Assembly: GCA_018402765.1 (NCBI GenBank)
Contig: JAGYIE010000002.1
Coordinates: 620,001-684,000 of the forward strand
Length of the DNA stretch: 64,000 bases
Direction: 5' to 3'
DNA from: Vicingaceae bacterium
GTDB taxonomy: Bacteria > Bacteroidota > Bacteroidia > Flavobacteriales_E > Vicingaceae
Positions 44,033 through 54,900 of the stretch are shown here, piece after piece. The translations under genes were made by a program, and so were the position numbers. The notes beneath the pieces were generated by a model that searched no databases, was not told where the DNA came from, and was given only the letters and a program-made list of their open reading frames with translations. Positions within the stretch are counted from its first letter, which is position 1. Each line of letters begins with the position of its first letter.

Positions 44033-45196
44033 ATGGAAAAAAAAGAAATCAAATCCGTAGAGTACGGTCTAGAGAAAATATTTGAAGGTGCGCAAGACTT
44101 CTTGCCATTATTAGGGACCGACTATGTTGAGTTTTATGTTGGTAATGCAAAACAAGCTGCTCACTTTTATAAAACTGCTTTCGGTTTTCAGTCACATGCC
44201 TACAAAGGCCTAGAGACCGGCAGTAAAGATTCAGTTTCTTATGTCTTAAAGCAAGATAAGATTCGGTTGGTTTTGACTACTCCTTTAACATCTAAAAGTC
44301 CAATAAACGAACATATCGTTAAGCATGGGGATGGAGTAAAGGTCGTAGCGCTTTGGGTAGAAGATGCGACAAAATCATGGGAAGAAACTACGTCAAGAGG
44401 AGCTACATCATTTATGGAGCCTACTGTAGAAAAAGACGAGCATGGCCAAGTTGTAAGGTCAGGTATTTATACCTATGGAGAAACTGTTCACATGTTTGTA
44501 GAGCGTAAGAACTATAATGGTGATTTTTTGCCAGGGTTTGTAAAATGGGAATCGGATTATAACCCGGCCCCGGTAGGCTTGAAGTTTATCGATCATATGG
44601 TGGGTAACGTAGGCTGGAATGAAATGAATACATGGGTGAAGTGGTATGAAGATGTAATGGGGTTTGTAAACTTTTTATCTTTTGATGACAAACAGATTCA
44701 CACAGAATATTCTGCATTAATGAGTAAGGTTATGAGTAATGGAAATGGGCGCATTAAGTTTCCTATCAACGAGCCTGCAGAAGGAAATAAGCGCTCTCAA
44801 ATTGAAGAATATTTAGATTTTTATGAAGGCCCTGGAATACAGCATATCGCAGTAGCTACTGACGACATAATTAGCACGGTAAGTGATTTAAGAAATAGAG
44901 GTGTAGAATTTTTATCTACCCCTCCCGAGGAATACTACAAAGCAGTGCCAGGCAGGTTAGAAGAATTTAGTCATGAATTGAAAGAAGACATTAAAACGTT
45001 AATGGGCCTTGGGATTATGATTGATGCTGATGAGGAAGGTTACTTATTACAAATCTTCACAAAGCCTGTAGAAGATCGACCAACTTTATTTTTTGAGATC
45101 ATTCAAAGAATGGGGGCAAGAGGATTTGGGGCAGGAAATTTTAAAGCACTTTTTGAGTCTATTGAAAGAGAACAAATGAAGCGAGGGACCTTATAG
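44033..45196 (+). CDS. hppD: 4-hydroxyphenylpyruvate dioxygenase
   Basis: This 387-residue iron enzyme converts 4-hydroxyphenylpyruvate to homogentisate. Two vicinal-oxygen-chelate halves are present. The iron ligands are in the C-terminal half: His in FIDHMVGNV, His in GPGIQHIAVAT, Glu in LFFEIIQR, followed by GFGAGNFKALFE. The ATG at 44033 (MEKKEIKSVEYGLEKIF) is the credible start; the upstream extension is basic and unlike the family. Together with hmgA it forms the first two steps of homogentisate-pathway tyrosine catabolism. Confidence 0.96.
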   Translation: MEKKEIKSVEYGLEKIFEGAQDFLPLLGTDYVEFYVGNAKQAAHFYKTAFGFQSHAYKGLETGSKDSVSYVLKQDKIRLVLTTPLTSKSPINEHIVKHGDGVKVVALWVEDATKSWEETTSRGATSFMEPTVEKDEHGQVVRSGIYTYGETVHMFVERKNYNGDFLPGFVKWESDYNPAPVGLKFIDHMVGNVGWNEMNTWVKWYEDVMGFVNFLSFDDKQIHTEYSALMSKVMSNGNGRIKFPINEPAEGNKRSQIEEYLDFYEGPGIQHIAVATDDIISTVSDLRNRGVEFLSTPPEEYYKAVPGRLEEFSHELKEDIKTLMGLGIMIDADEEGYLLQIFTKPVEDRPTLFFEIIQRMGARGFGAGNFKALFESIEREQMKRGTL

Positions 45197-45224
45197 AGGT
45201 ACCTTTTACAGATTACCGTTGAGT

Positions 45225-45260
45225 AAAAGAGCCCGCTTAATTAGCTAAGCTGGCTCTTTT
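45225..45260. terminator. bidirectional terminator between hppD and the DUF2853 gene
   Basis: AAAAGAGCC pairs with GGCTCTTTT, with an inner GCTTA/TAAGC stem across one mismatch; it serves two convergent genes. Confidence 0.88.
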
Positions 45261-45278
45261 GTCTTTATAAAATACTTC

Positions 45279-45623
45279 TTATTTGTTGTAAACTGATTCT
45301 TTTTTGAAATGTACAGCAAGTAAATAATAAACTACAACGCGGTATTTGTTTTTATTAGATCTACCATACTTTTCAATAACAGTGTCAATAGCTTTATCTA
45401 AATCAGCTGAGTCTGGCAATCCTAATTTCTTTATTAGAAAATTATTTTTAACAGTTGCTAATTCTGTGTTGTCAGAACCTGAAACCGTTGCTGAATCAGC
45501 ATTGTAAATTGCAGGACCACATCCGATAGTAACTTTAGTTAGTAGGTCAATGTTTGGAGTAACCCCACATTTGTCTTTTAGGTCAGCGGCGTACTTTACG
45601 ATTAGTTCGTCTCTTTTGCTCAT
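45279..45623 (-). CDS. DUF2853 family protein
   Basis: This 114-residue soluble protein starts MSKRDELIVKYAADLKDKCG and carries CGPAIYNADSATVSG in the middle and KYRVVVYYLLA near the end, a pattern I recognise as DUF2853. The domain is small, helical and widespread in Bacteroidota and Proteobacteria. No function is known. It is a single-gene unit convergent with hppD. Confidence 0.85.
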   Translation of the reverse strand: MSKRDELIVKYAADLKDKCGVTPNIDLLTKVTIGCGPAIYNADSATVSGSDNTELATVKNNFLIKKLGLPDSADLDKAIDTVIEKYGRSNKNKYRVVVYYLLAVHFKKESVYNK

Positions 45624-45947
45624 ATTTTTTGTTTTGGTTAATAAATATACTGCAAAGAATCAAAAAGTTAATGCTTAAACCTCTAATTATTCGTTAGGCT
45701 GTTTGAGATTTTCGACGAATACATTATTAACATACATTACCGTAAGTATTAATAAAATTATAATGTTAGCAATTACATTTAAGCTACAAATTATTTGCAA
45801 TTTTTCTTATCTAAATTGTCAACAAGAACTTTTGGATATTGCATGGAAATAACGTTTTTTTGCAAGTAATTTGTTTTAAAAAAGAAACTTGCACTACCTG
45901 CCTTAATTTTACCAACATAATTATAGCGAATACCAAAAAATCAAAAC
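45624..45947. other. divergent intergenic region ahead of the surface-protein operon
   Basis: 324 bases of AT-rich sequence between the divergent DUF2853 gene and the giant surface protein gene. It must hold the promoter of the 14.5-kb surface operon, but I find no convincing -33/-7 pair, no repeat and no small gene. Confidence 0.5.
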
Positions 45948-48900
45948 ATGAAATTAGTTTACAGATTATTTATTCCATTTTTCATTAAACCTCAGCTAGC
46001 ATCATTACTTTTAGTAGGAGTTATGTTGTCTGTATTTTCTGTGAAAGGACAATTAAATCAGTCAGAAGTCCAAGCGACTATAGATTACACTGCTGGTACG
46101 TTGCGTGTTTCTTGGACAGATGATCCAGGAGGAAGTAGTGTTTGTCGAGAGTATACTCAAGAGGAAAAAATTTTCTATAGAATAGGTTCAGGTAACCGCC
46201 AAAAAATATTTGATAACACAACTGGTGGTTCATCTGCACTTTCTTATGCAAATTTCAATAACCTCCCAGGAGATTTTTTTTCAAACCCTGTTATGATTAC
46301 TTTCGAAGGGAAGCATGGTAATAATAATGGATCCTGCGGAAACCCCTTAATCCCATCGATTATAAATATTAATATACAAACTAGAATAGACGATCCTCAA
46401 TCTCCCAGCGCTGGCAATGATGTATCTTGCGATAATGTTCCCATAAGTTGGTTGTCACCATCTATTGTAGCAGGTGCACCAAATTTAAAGTTTGAAATTT
46501 CACGAAGAGAAGCCAATACTACAGGTTCATTTACCAAAATTAGAGATGAGTCTTCTACCTCATACCTTGATTTTACTTCTACCGCGGGTGTTGAGCAGGA
46601 ATACAAGATCCAAACAGTAATGACTTATTCCGGGAATAGGGTAGCTAAAAGCCCCGGGATAGTTGTAAATGGGAGAAAGATTGGGTTATCAGGAAATCCA
46701 TCAGGTTTATATATTGATCAAGCTAATTGTAATGGAGCCCTAGATGTAAATTGGAACTGGGCTAGTTCTAATAATCCAAGTAATTTTGAAGTAACTCGTG
46801 CTACAAATTCAGCTTTAACTTCGAATGTTCAGAATTTTGTTGTATCAGGTTCAGATCGAACTATTCGTGATAATGCGGCTGTTTCAGGAACCGAGTACTT
46901 TTATAGGGTTAAAGCAATAGGGGCATGTCCAAATCGGTCTACTCCATTAGTTTCTTCTCCCACTTCAGTAGAATCTCAAGTAGGTTTAGGTGTTCCAACA
47001 GCTACTACAGTGACTAGTCTATCTATTGATACGTTAATTAGGGAGGTTACAGTTAATTGGGTTGACAACTCATTAATGGAGGAAGGGTTTAAAATTGTTA
47101 GGCAAAGTGCAACAGGACAAGTTGAATTTGACGTAAATGAAAATGTAACAAGTTTTGTTGATAACTCCGCAGATATCTGCCAAAACTTGACTTATAAGGT
47201 TAAAGTATTCAATTCATGCAGAACTAATGGTATTATTTCAAGTAATCAACAACAAGCATATATACCTGCAGATATTCGAAATGTGTTTAACACTACAGGA
47301 AATATTGTTGAAGCAAGTGACGGAGAGTTTGGTGATCGAATAGAACTAAAATGGAAAACCCCTACCAGACAAGTTGATGATTGGCATATATATCGCATTA
47401 ATCCTTTGATTAATGATACTACTTTCGTGTCAAGTGTTACAGGGAGCTCAAGGTTTTTTTCTGATAATACAGCAAATGCTAACACATTATATGATTACCT
47501 TATTGAAGGTGTTAGTGATTGCGCAGGGAATATATTGTATTCAAATACCACCAAAGATATAGGTTTTAGATTGGCTTTTGGGACGGTTAACGGACAAGTT
47601 ACTTATGATGGAGGGACAGCTGTGGAAGGTGTGAAAGTTGTTGCTGAAGCTGCATCAGGAGTTAGTGGAACATCAGGTGGATTTAATGGTATTTCATCTT
47701 ATGCAAACGCATTTAACCCTGTGCGTCTTCAGGCAGATTCTATGTCAATTGTTTCTTTTATTAGGCCTGCAAACCTTACAGGTAAAAAAGTAATTGCTTC
47801 AAAAAGAACAGGATCGATAGGATGGGAGTTTTTCCTTGATGGAAGTACGCTAAAATTAACTGCGGGAAATAAAACGATTTCTGCGAGTTCATCTTTTATT
47901 GTAGCTGCTAATTGGTTTTCAGTTGGAGGTTCAGTATCAGGGGATACCATGAAATTGTATGTAAATGGACAACTAATTACATCAACGACTTCTAATCAAT
48001 ATGCCACTAATACCACAAGTGATTTTTTAATTGGAAAAACTCCAACAGGTGACTTTTTCAATGGACAAATAGACGATTTAAGATTTTACAATAGAGCACT
48101 AAGTGAATTAGAGGTAGCCAGAACTTATGATGTTTATATTAATCCTTCTATGACTGGGTTAGTGGGTTATTGGAGATTTGATGAAGGGTTTGGATCTAAA
48201 GCGTATGATTACTCTAAAACACTTTTGACACCAAATAAGAACCATGCACAGTTAAATGGAGTTACTTTCAGTAGTAGTAAGCCAAGTTCTTCACAACTTT
48301 CAGCAGGGGCATACACTGACAAGCGCGGAAGTTATTTTATCCCGTTTATTCCTTATTTGGGAAATGGAGACAATTTCATTATAACTCCATCTTTTGGGAC
48401 ACACACTTTTACTCCTGCTACAACAACTTTATACATTGGTGGTACTACGCCAAATTTTTCGGCTATAGATTTTCTTGATAATTCATCATTTGCGGTTACG
48501 GGGTCAGTTAAGTTTGCAAATTCTACATGCTTTGTAAAGGATATATTTATTCTTGTAGATGGCGAAGTTGTTATTCAAAATGGCAGTCCCGTTCAGACAG
48601 ATGCAAATGGACAATTTAGTCTTCAAGTGCCTATTGGGCCTCACGTAATAACTGCAGAAAAACAAAATCATACTTTTTCAGTGGGTCGCTTTCCTTTAAC
48701 AGGCAATTATAATTTTCAGCAAAATGAAGTGTTAAACTCATTTATTGATAACTCTCTTTTTAAAGTAGTTGGTAGAGTAGCCGGGGGGGGGATTCAACAA
48801 GCCTTACCACCTGGATTAGGAAGAGGTAAAAATAATATTGGACAAGCAACAATTCGATTTGTTTCTCAACAGGGTGGAGGGTGCATGGATACTACAATAA

Positions 48901-51900
48901 CTACTGATTTAGCAACAGGAGAATATGAAATATCTCTTCCTCCAATGAAATTCACCATCCCTGATTTTAGGATAACAAGTAATCAATCAATCGAATTTCA
49001 AAATAATGCGCTACTTGATTTGTCACAAACTCCACCAACACAAACAGAATTGGATACTCTTTTTAAAGATTCAGTTGGGGTGAAGAAAATCGTTCGCATC
49101 GATACCAGTTCATTTAATAAGCAGTTAGACTTTATTTACATGGAGTCTCCCATTCTAGATATAGTAGGTCCAGATTTTGGGCGCAACTATGGTTCTGATA
49201 GTGTGTCTGTAAGTGTGAACAATACCAAAATAAATGTTCCTGTAAATTCTATTGGCTTACCTTATCCTGTTTTTGAGGAGAATAAACTGTATGAATGGAA
49301 TATTTTGGCAAATGAAATCTATGTCAATAAGGATATAAATCCTTCATATCCAAATACTTGGATTAACGATAGCGTTCCTTTGTCTGAAGGTAAATTCTTA
49401 ATAAAAAACAATCTAGCAGTGGATCAAACAGAAGAAATTGAAATATTTCCTACGGATAATTTTAACGGGGCTCAGAGGTACAGATTTACAGCCGGTCAAG
49501 CAAACATTTCTAGTGATGTTTTGACTCCACAATATAGTTTTACCAAAACCTTTGAAATTGCGCTAGTTACTCCTACGTTTACTGTGCAATGGAGACCTAA
49601 TGCAGGTGATGGCACACCATCTCCTTTATTTAGAGGTGTAATTTTTGGTGGTAGGGCTTTAGGTAATTCGTTTGCAACACAGGGACCTCAAGTGGTAACA
49701 ATGATTTTAAGAGATCCTCCCGGGTCCAATAGTTTTTCAACTTGGGAAAAAGATGAAACGCATACGACAACAAGTACATTTGAAACAGACTTTGGTGGCG
49801 CATTTCAACTGCAAAAGGATATTAGTTTAGGTACTTCTTTTTCAATTGGATTGGGGTATTCGACAAAAACTGAGATTAGTAATAATTTGAAACTTCAACT
49901 GCAGTTTGAAACTTCTGTAAATACAAATAAAGAGCATGTAGAAAGTGTTACTCGAGGCGTAGCTTTAAGTACCAGTCCTGATCCTGATTTTGTGGGGCCA
50001 ACTGCAGATTTATTCTTTGGAAGGTCAATGAATATGGACTTTGGGTTGTCTGAAGTAATAACTTTAATAGACACTACTGATTGCGGTGGTGCGAATACGA
50101 TTTGCTTTGGAAGTCCTGTGTATTACAATGGAAATGCATTTAAATTGGGTTCAACTAAAACAATGTTTGTAATCCCAGGAGGTTACGGTACTGAATTTGT
50201 GTTTACTCAAAAAGGAATAGAAGATTTAGTTATACCAAGATTAGTAAGTTTAAGAGATCAATTATTAACATCAAATATTAAATATTCTTCTTTACTACCT
50301 GGGGGTCACCCTAATTATGGAAGCAGCAATGACGATCCTATATTTGCTACAAATGCAACTCCTGATCCTGAAAAAAGTAGTAGAGAGGATAGTATTGGGG
50401 TAAGTTATCACTTTTCAGGTTATGGAACTAAGGATACTACGGTGATTGACACCTTGTCTTTATTTGTAACAAGATCTAGAGTTGTTACTGTGGTTACAGG
50501 AGTAGATAGTGTTTGGTGGTATAATCGTCAGATAAAGTTGTGGGAAGACGCAATAGCTCAGAATGAGCAAGAGAAGGTTAACTCAAATAGCATAAATCAA
50601 GAAAGAAACATTTCTTACCAAGCAGGTTCTTCGATTACTTATACCAATTCTTCAACAATTGAAGACACTCGAACACGAACGTATAATTTTAATATTTCTG
50701 AAAGTGCAGCCTTAACATTCGGTGCAAAGATTGGAGGCATGGGGGTTGAGGTTGAACAAGCTTTAAGTCTTTCTCAAAATATTAGCAAAGGATCGTCATC
50801 GACCACAGGAACCACGACCACTTTTAGTTATACTATGGATGATCAAAATCCAGGCGATGATTTTTCTGTCGATGTGTTTAATTCACGCCAAGGATTTGGA
50901 CCTATCTTTAAGACTAGGGGGGGAAGCACAGCTTGCCCTCATCAAGAGGAAACTAGAACAAAATATTACAAGCCGGGTACTATTATTGATAAGGCTACTA
51001 TACAATATGAGCAACCTAGAATTACAGCATCTCCTAGTACTGTTTTTAATGTTCCTGCTAATGCTCAGGCTGTAGTTAATTTATCATTAATAAACGATGG
51101 ACTAAAGCAGGAAATATATGCGTTGACTGTTATTGAAGCATCCAATCCCAATGGGGCTATTTTAAAAATAGACGGAATAAATCCTAACAGAAATTTTGCT
51201 GTACCTCCTCAAAGTGCTTTATCAAAGCAGTTGGTTATTGAGAAAGGCCCAAATCATATTCATTATGACAGCATAGCATTGGTATTTCATTCTACATGTC
51301 AATATTCTTTTGGAACGGCAAATGCTAGAGATATTGCTGATACTGTATACATCTCAGTTCAGTTCTTGCCATCGTGTACAGATATTGATATTTCTAATCC
51401 GAGTGATCAGTTTGTATTAAATAATGATTTTAACAGCAATCTTCCTGTATTACTTTCAGGTTATGATATTAATTACGGAGGCCTTGAGAAAATAGGGCTT
51501 CAATATAAGCCATCAGCTCAATCATCATGGGTAACTTTAGGTGAAGAATGGTTCAAGGATACAACAAATATAAATACACGATACCCAAATCATCCTAACC
51601 CACTTAGAATACCAACTAATCAGGCTTATATTTCTTATAATTTTGATATGGCGCAATTGATTGATCAGCCATATCAGTTAAGGGCTGTTGCCACTTGTAA
51701 GATTCCTGGAAATCCTGATAAAGACGAATATTCATCAATAATTGGAGGAGTTGTAGATCGAGTAAATCCACATCCATTTGGGACACCATCTCCTGCAGAT
51801 GGTGTATTAGATCCTAATGACGATATCTCTATTCAATTTAACGAGCCGATAGAATCAGGCTCCCTTACAATTGATAATTTTCAGCTAACAGGTGTAGTGA

Positions 51901-54900
51901 ATGGACAAGAGGTGCGACATGATAAAGTGGTCTCTTTTGATGGAGTTACAGATTACTTAGAAATTTCGAATGGATTTGACTTTGCTAGTGAAAGTTTTAC
52001 TGTTGAGTTCTGGGCTAAAAGAAATGTATTGGGAACAAAGCAAACAGTAATATCACAAGGGACTACAGGAAATAATTTTTTCTCTATTGGATTTAATACG
52101 TCCAATAAAGTAGAAGTTACCATTGGCAATCAAACATATGCTTCTACATTTTCAATATTAGACGATACTACTTGGCATCATTATGCTGTAGTATATGATA
52201 AGGCGGGGTTGAATCTAGACATATCCGATAGATCAAGTTCATCTACTCAAAATAGTACCACTAATAATTTCTTTGCAAATTATGTGAGCGGAGGAAAGAC
52301 ATATTTTGGTAAGTCATCCTTATCAAATAATGACTTTTATTCAGGTAGTGCACACCAGTTCAGAATCTGGAATCGTGCCTTAACACCATCCATTATTTCA
52401 AGTAGGTTAAACAATAATCTAACAGGCAGTGAGCCGGGTTTGATAGGGTGTTGGCCAATGGAAGAAGGAAGGGGAGTTCTTGCACAAGATGTTGCTAGAG
52501 CAAGAAATGCACAAGTTTTCGCTCAGTGGGAAATTAGTCCAAAGAGCAGCAGTGCTTTCTTTGATGGGATTGATGATTATGCATTACTTGATAGTGCAGG
52601 TACTTTAGCCGCAACTTTTGAAATGGATTTAACCATTGAATTTTGGTTTAAAACATCAGGAGGTTCTCCTATGACCTTTTTATCAAATGGTAGTGGACGA
52701 TTTACACCAAATGATATAAACAGGAATGGATGGAGTATTGAGTTAGCTGCAAATAATACGATTAGAATAAAGAATGATAGTGTTGATTTCGAGGGTGTAA
52801 CAACCAATTTTGCAGATAATAGATGGCATCATTTCGCATTGGTAGTAAATCGATTAGCTAATGCAACTGTATATGTAGATGGCCTTCAACAAAATTCGAT
52901 TAGCTCTGACAATTTTTATGGTTTCGGAGCGCCCAGATTGGCTGTTGGTGCGCGTTATTCTTCAAATGGAATTAATGAAAATTATGATAGACATTTCTCT
53001 GGTTTTATTGATGAGGTTAGAATATGGAATTCAGCGCGATTGAGAGATAACTTAGAGCTAGATATGTTCAATAGATTAAAAGGAAACGAGTTTGGCTTAA
53101 TTGCTTATTATCCTTTTGAGCGCTATGAAGTTGAATTGGGTGTAGCTAAGCTGACACCTTCATTTAAAGATGCATCTGCAAGTTTATTAAATTTACTTGC
53201 GCAGAATGGGGCAAGTATTACATCTAATGAATCTCCTGCGATAGCGCTTCAAAAGCCAGTAAAGAATATCAATTTTTCTTGGAGTGTTAACAATGATAAA
53301 ATTGTAATAAATACTAATGAGGCCGCTGCAAATATTGAAAATGTAACCTTAAACGTTTCTGTACAGGGAGTAAGAGATTTACATGGAAATGTAATGCAAT
53401 CACCAAAAACTTGGATTGCTTACATTAATAAGAACCAAGTTCTATGGCAAGATGTTGAAAAGAATTTAACGAAAGAGTTGAATGATACATTAACCTTTAC
53501 AACCCGCATTGTTAATAATGGTGGAGAAGTTAAAAACTTTACCATTTCAAATATACCTGCATGGTTAACAGTTACCCCAAGTAATGGCACGATAACTCCT
53601 CTGAGTACTCAATTAATTAGGTTTTCTGTAAATCCAAGTATAAACATTGGGGATTATAAAGAGGACCTCATTTTAACTACAGATTTTGGATATAATGAGA
53701 AGTTCTTGGTTAATCTAAAGGTTAGTAAACAGTCACCTAACTTCTTTGTAGATCCTACATTGTATCAAAAGAGCATGAATGTGATAGGTCAAATAAGAAT
53801 TAATAATACTGTTTCGACAAATCCTGATGATAAACTAGTTGCATTTATAAATGGAGAGGTTAGAGGAGTTGCAAACCTTCAGTATATGGATGCCTTTGAT
53901 AAATATGTTGCATTTTTAGATGTGTATAGCAATACCTCAGATAGTGTTCATTTTCAAATATGGAATGCAACAAAGGGGGAGCTTCACACGGAAATAAGCC
54001 CCGTGCTTTACTTTGTTGACAATCAGTTAGTAGGGTCTCCATTTGCCCCTCAAATGTTTGACGCATTTGATAATGTGTCTAAGCCAATCATCTTAAAAAA
54101 TGGATGGAACTGGGTTTCATTTCCTTTATATGACGAGAATATGAGCTCATTAGCCAATTTTTTAAATGAAGTGGATTTTAGTGAAGGGGATATGGTAAAG
54201 ACTATTGGGAACAATTCCGTAGCGCAATACAGTGAAACAGCTGGATGGATTGGTAGCTTATTAAATGATGGCATTACAAATGATAAATCATATTTAATAA
54301 AGATATCTAGTGATGATACTTTAAACTATAAAGGGTTTGCATTAGATCCTGACACAATTGTTATCTCAGTAGATTCCGGTTGGAATAGAATTGGATTCGT
54401 TTCATTAAGAAATATGCAAATCAATACTGCATTAGCTAATTATAATGCACAATCAGGCGATATTATAAAGGCACAAGGTAGATTCTCTTATTACACACCA
54501 AACCTTGGTTGGGTTGGTAGTCTTCAAGTATTGGAGCCAACTAAAGGGTACTTATTAAGTGCTAGTGATTCTTCTTCATTTGTTTATCCACGATTAGGAT
54601 TATTAAGAACAAAAGCTAACGTAGCTTCCCAAGCTGCTTTAGAGTCTATCGTACCAACTGGATTTATACTTGACCCATACAAGTACGAAGCAAGTACAGG
54701 CGCCATTGTATCGGTTGAAGTTTGTGAAGAAGTATTATCAAATGAAAATATAGTTTTAGCTGCATTTTCAAATGGTGAGTTAAGAGGGATAACTGAGTCT
54801 GCAGTAATACCAGATGCAGGGTTAGCTCCTCAATTCTATCTTACTGCTTATGGTGTAAGTGGAGATCACTTTACTTTCGCATTGATCGATACTATTAAGC

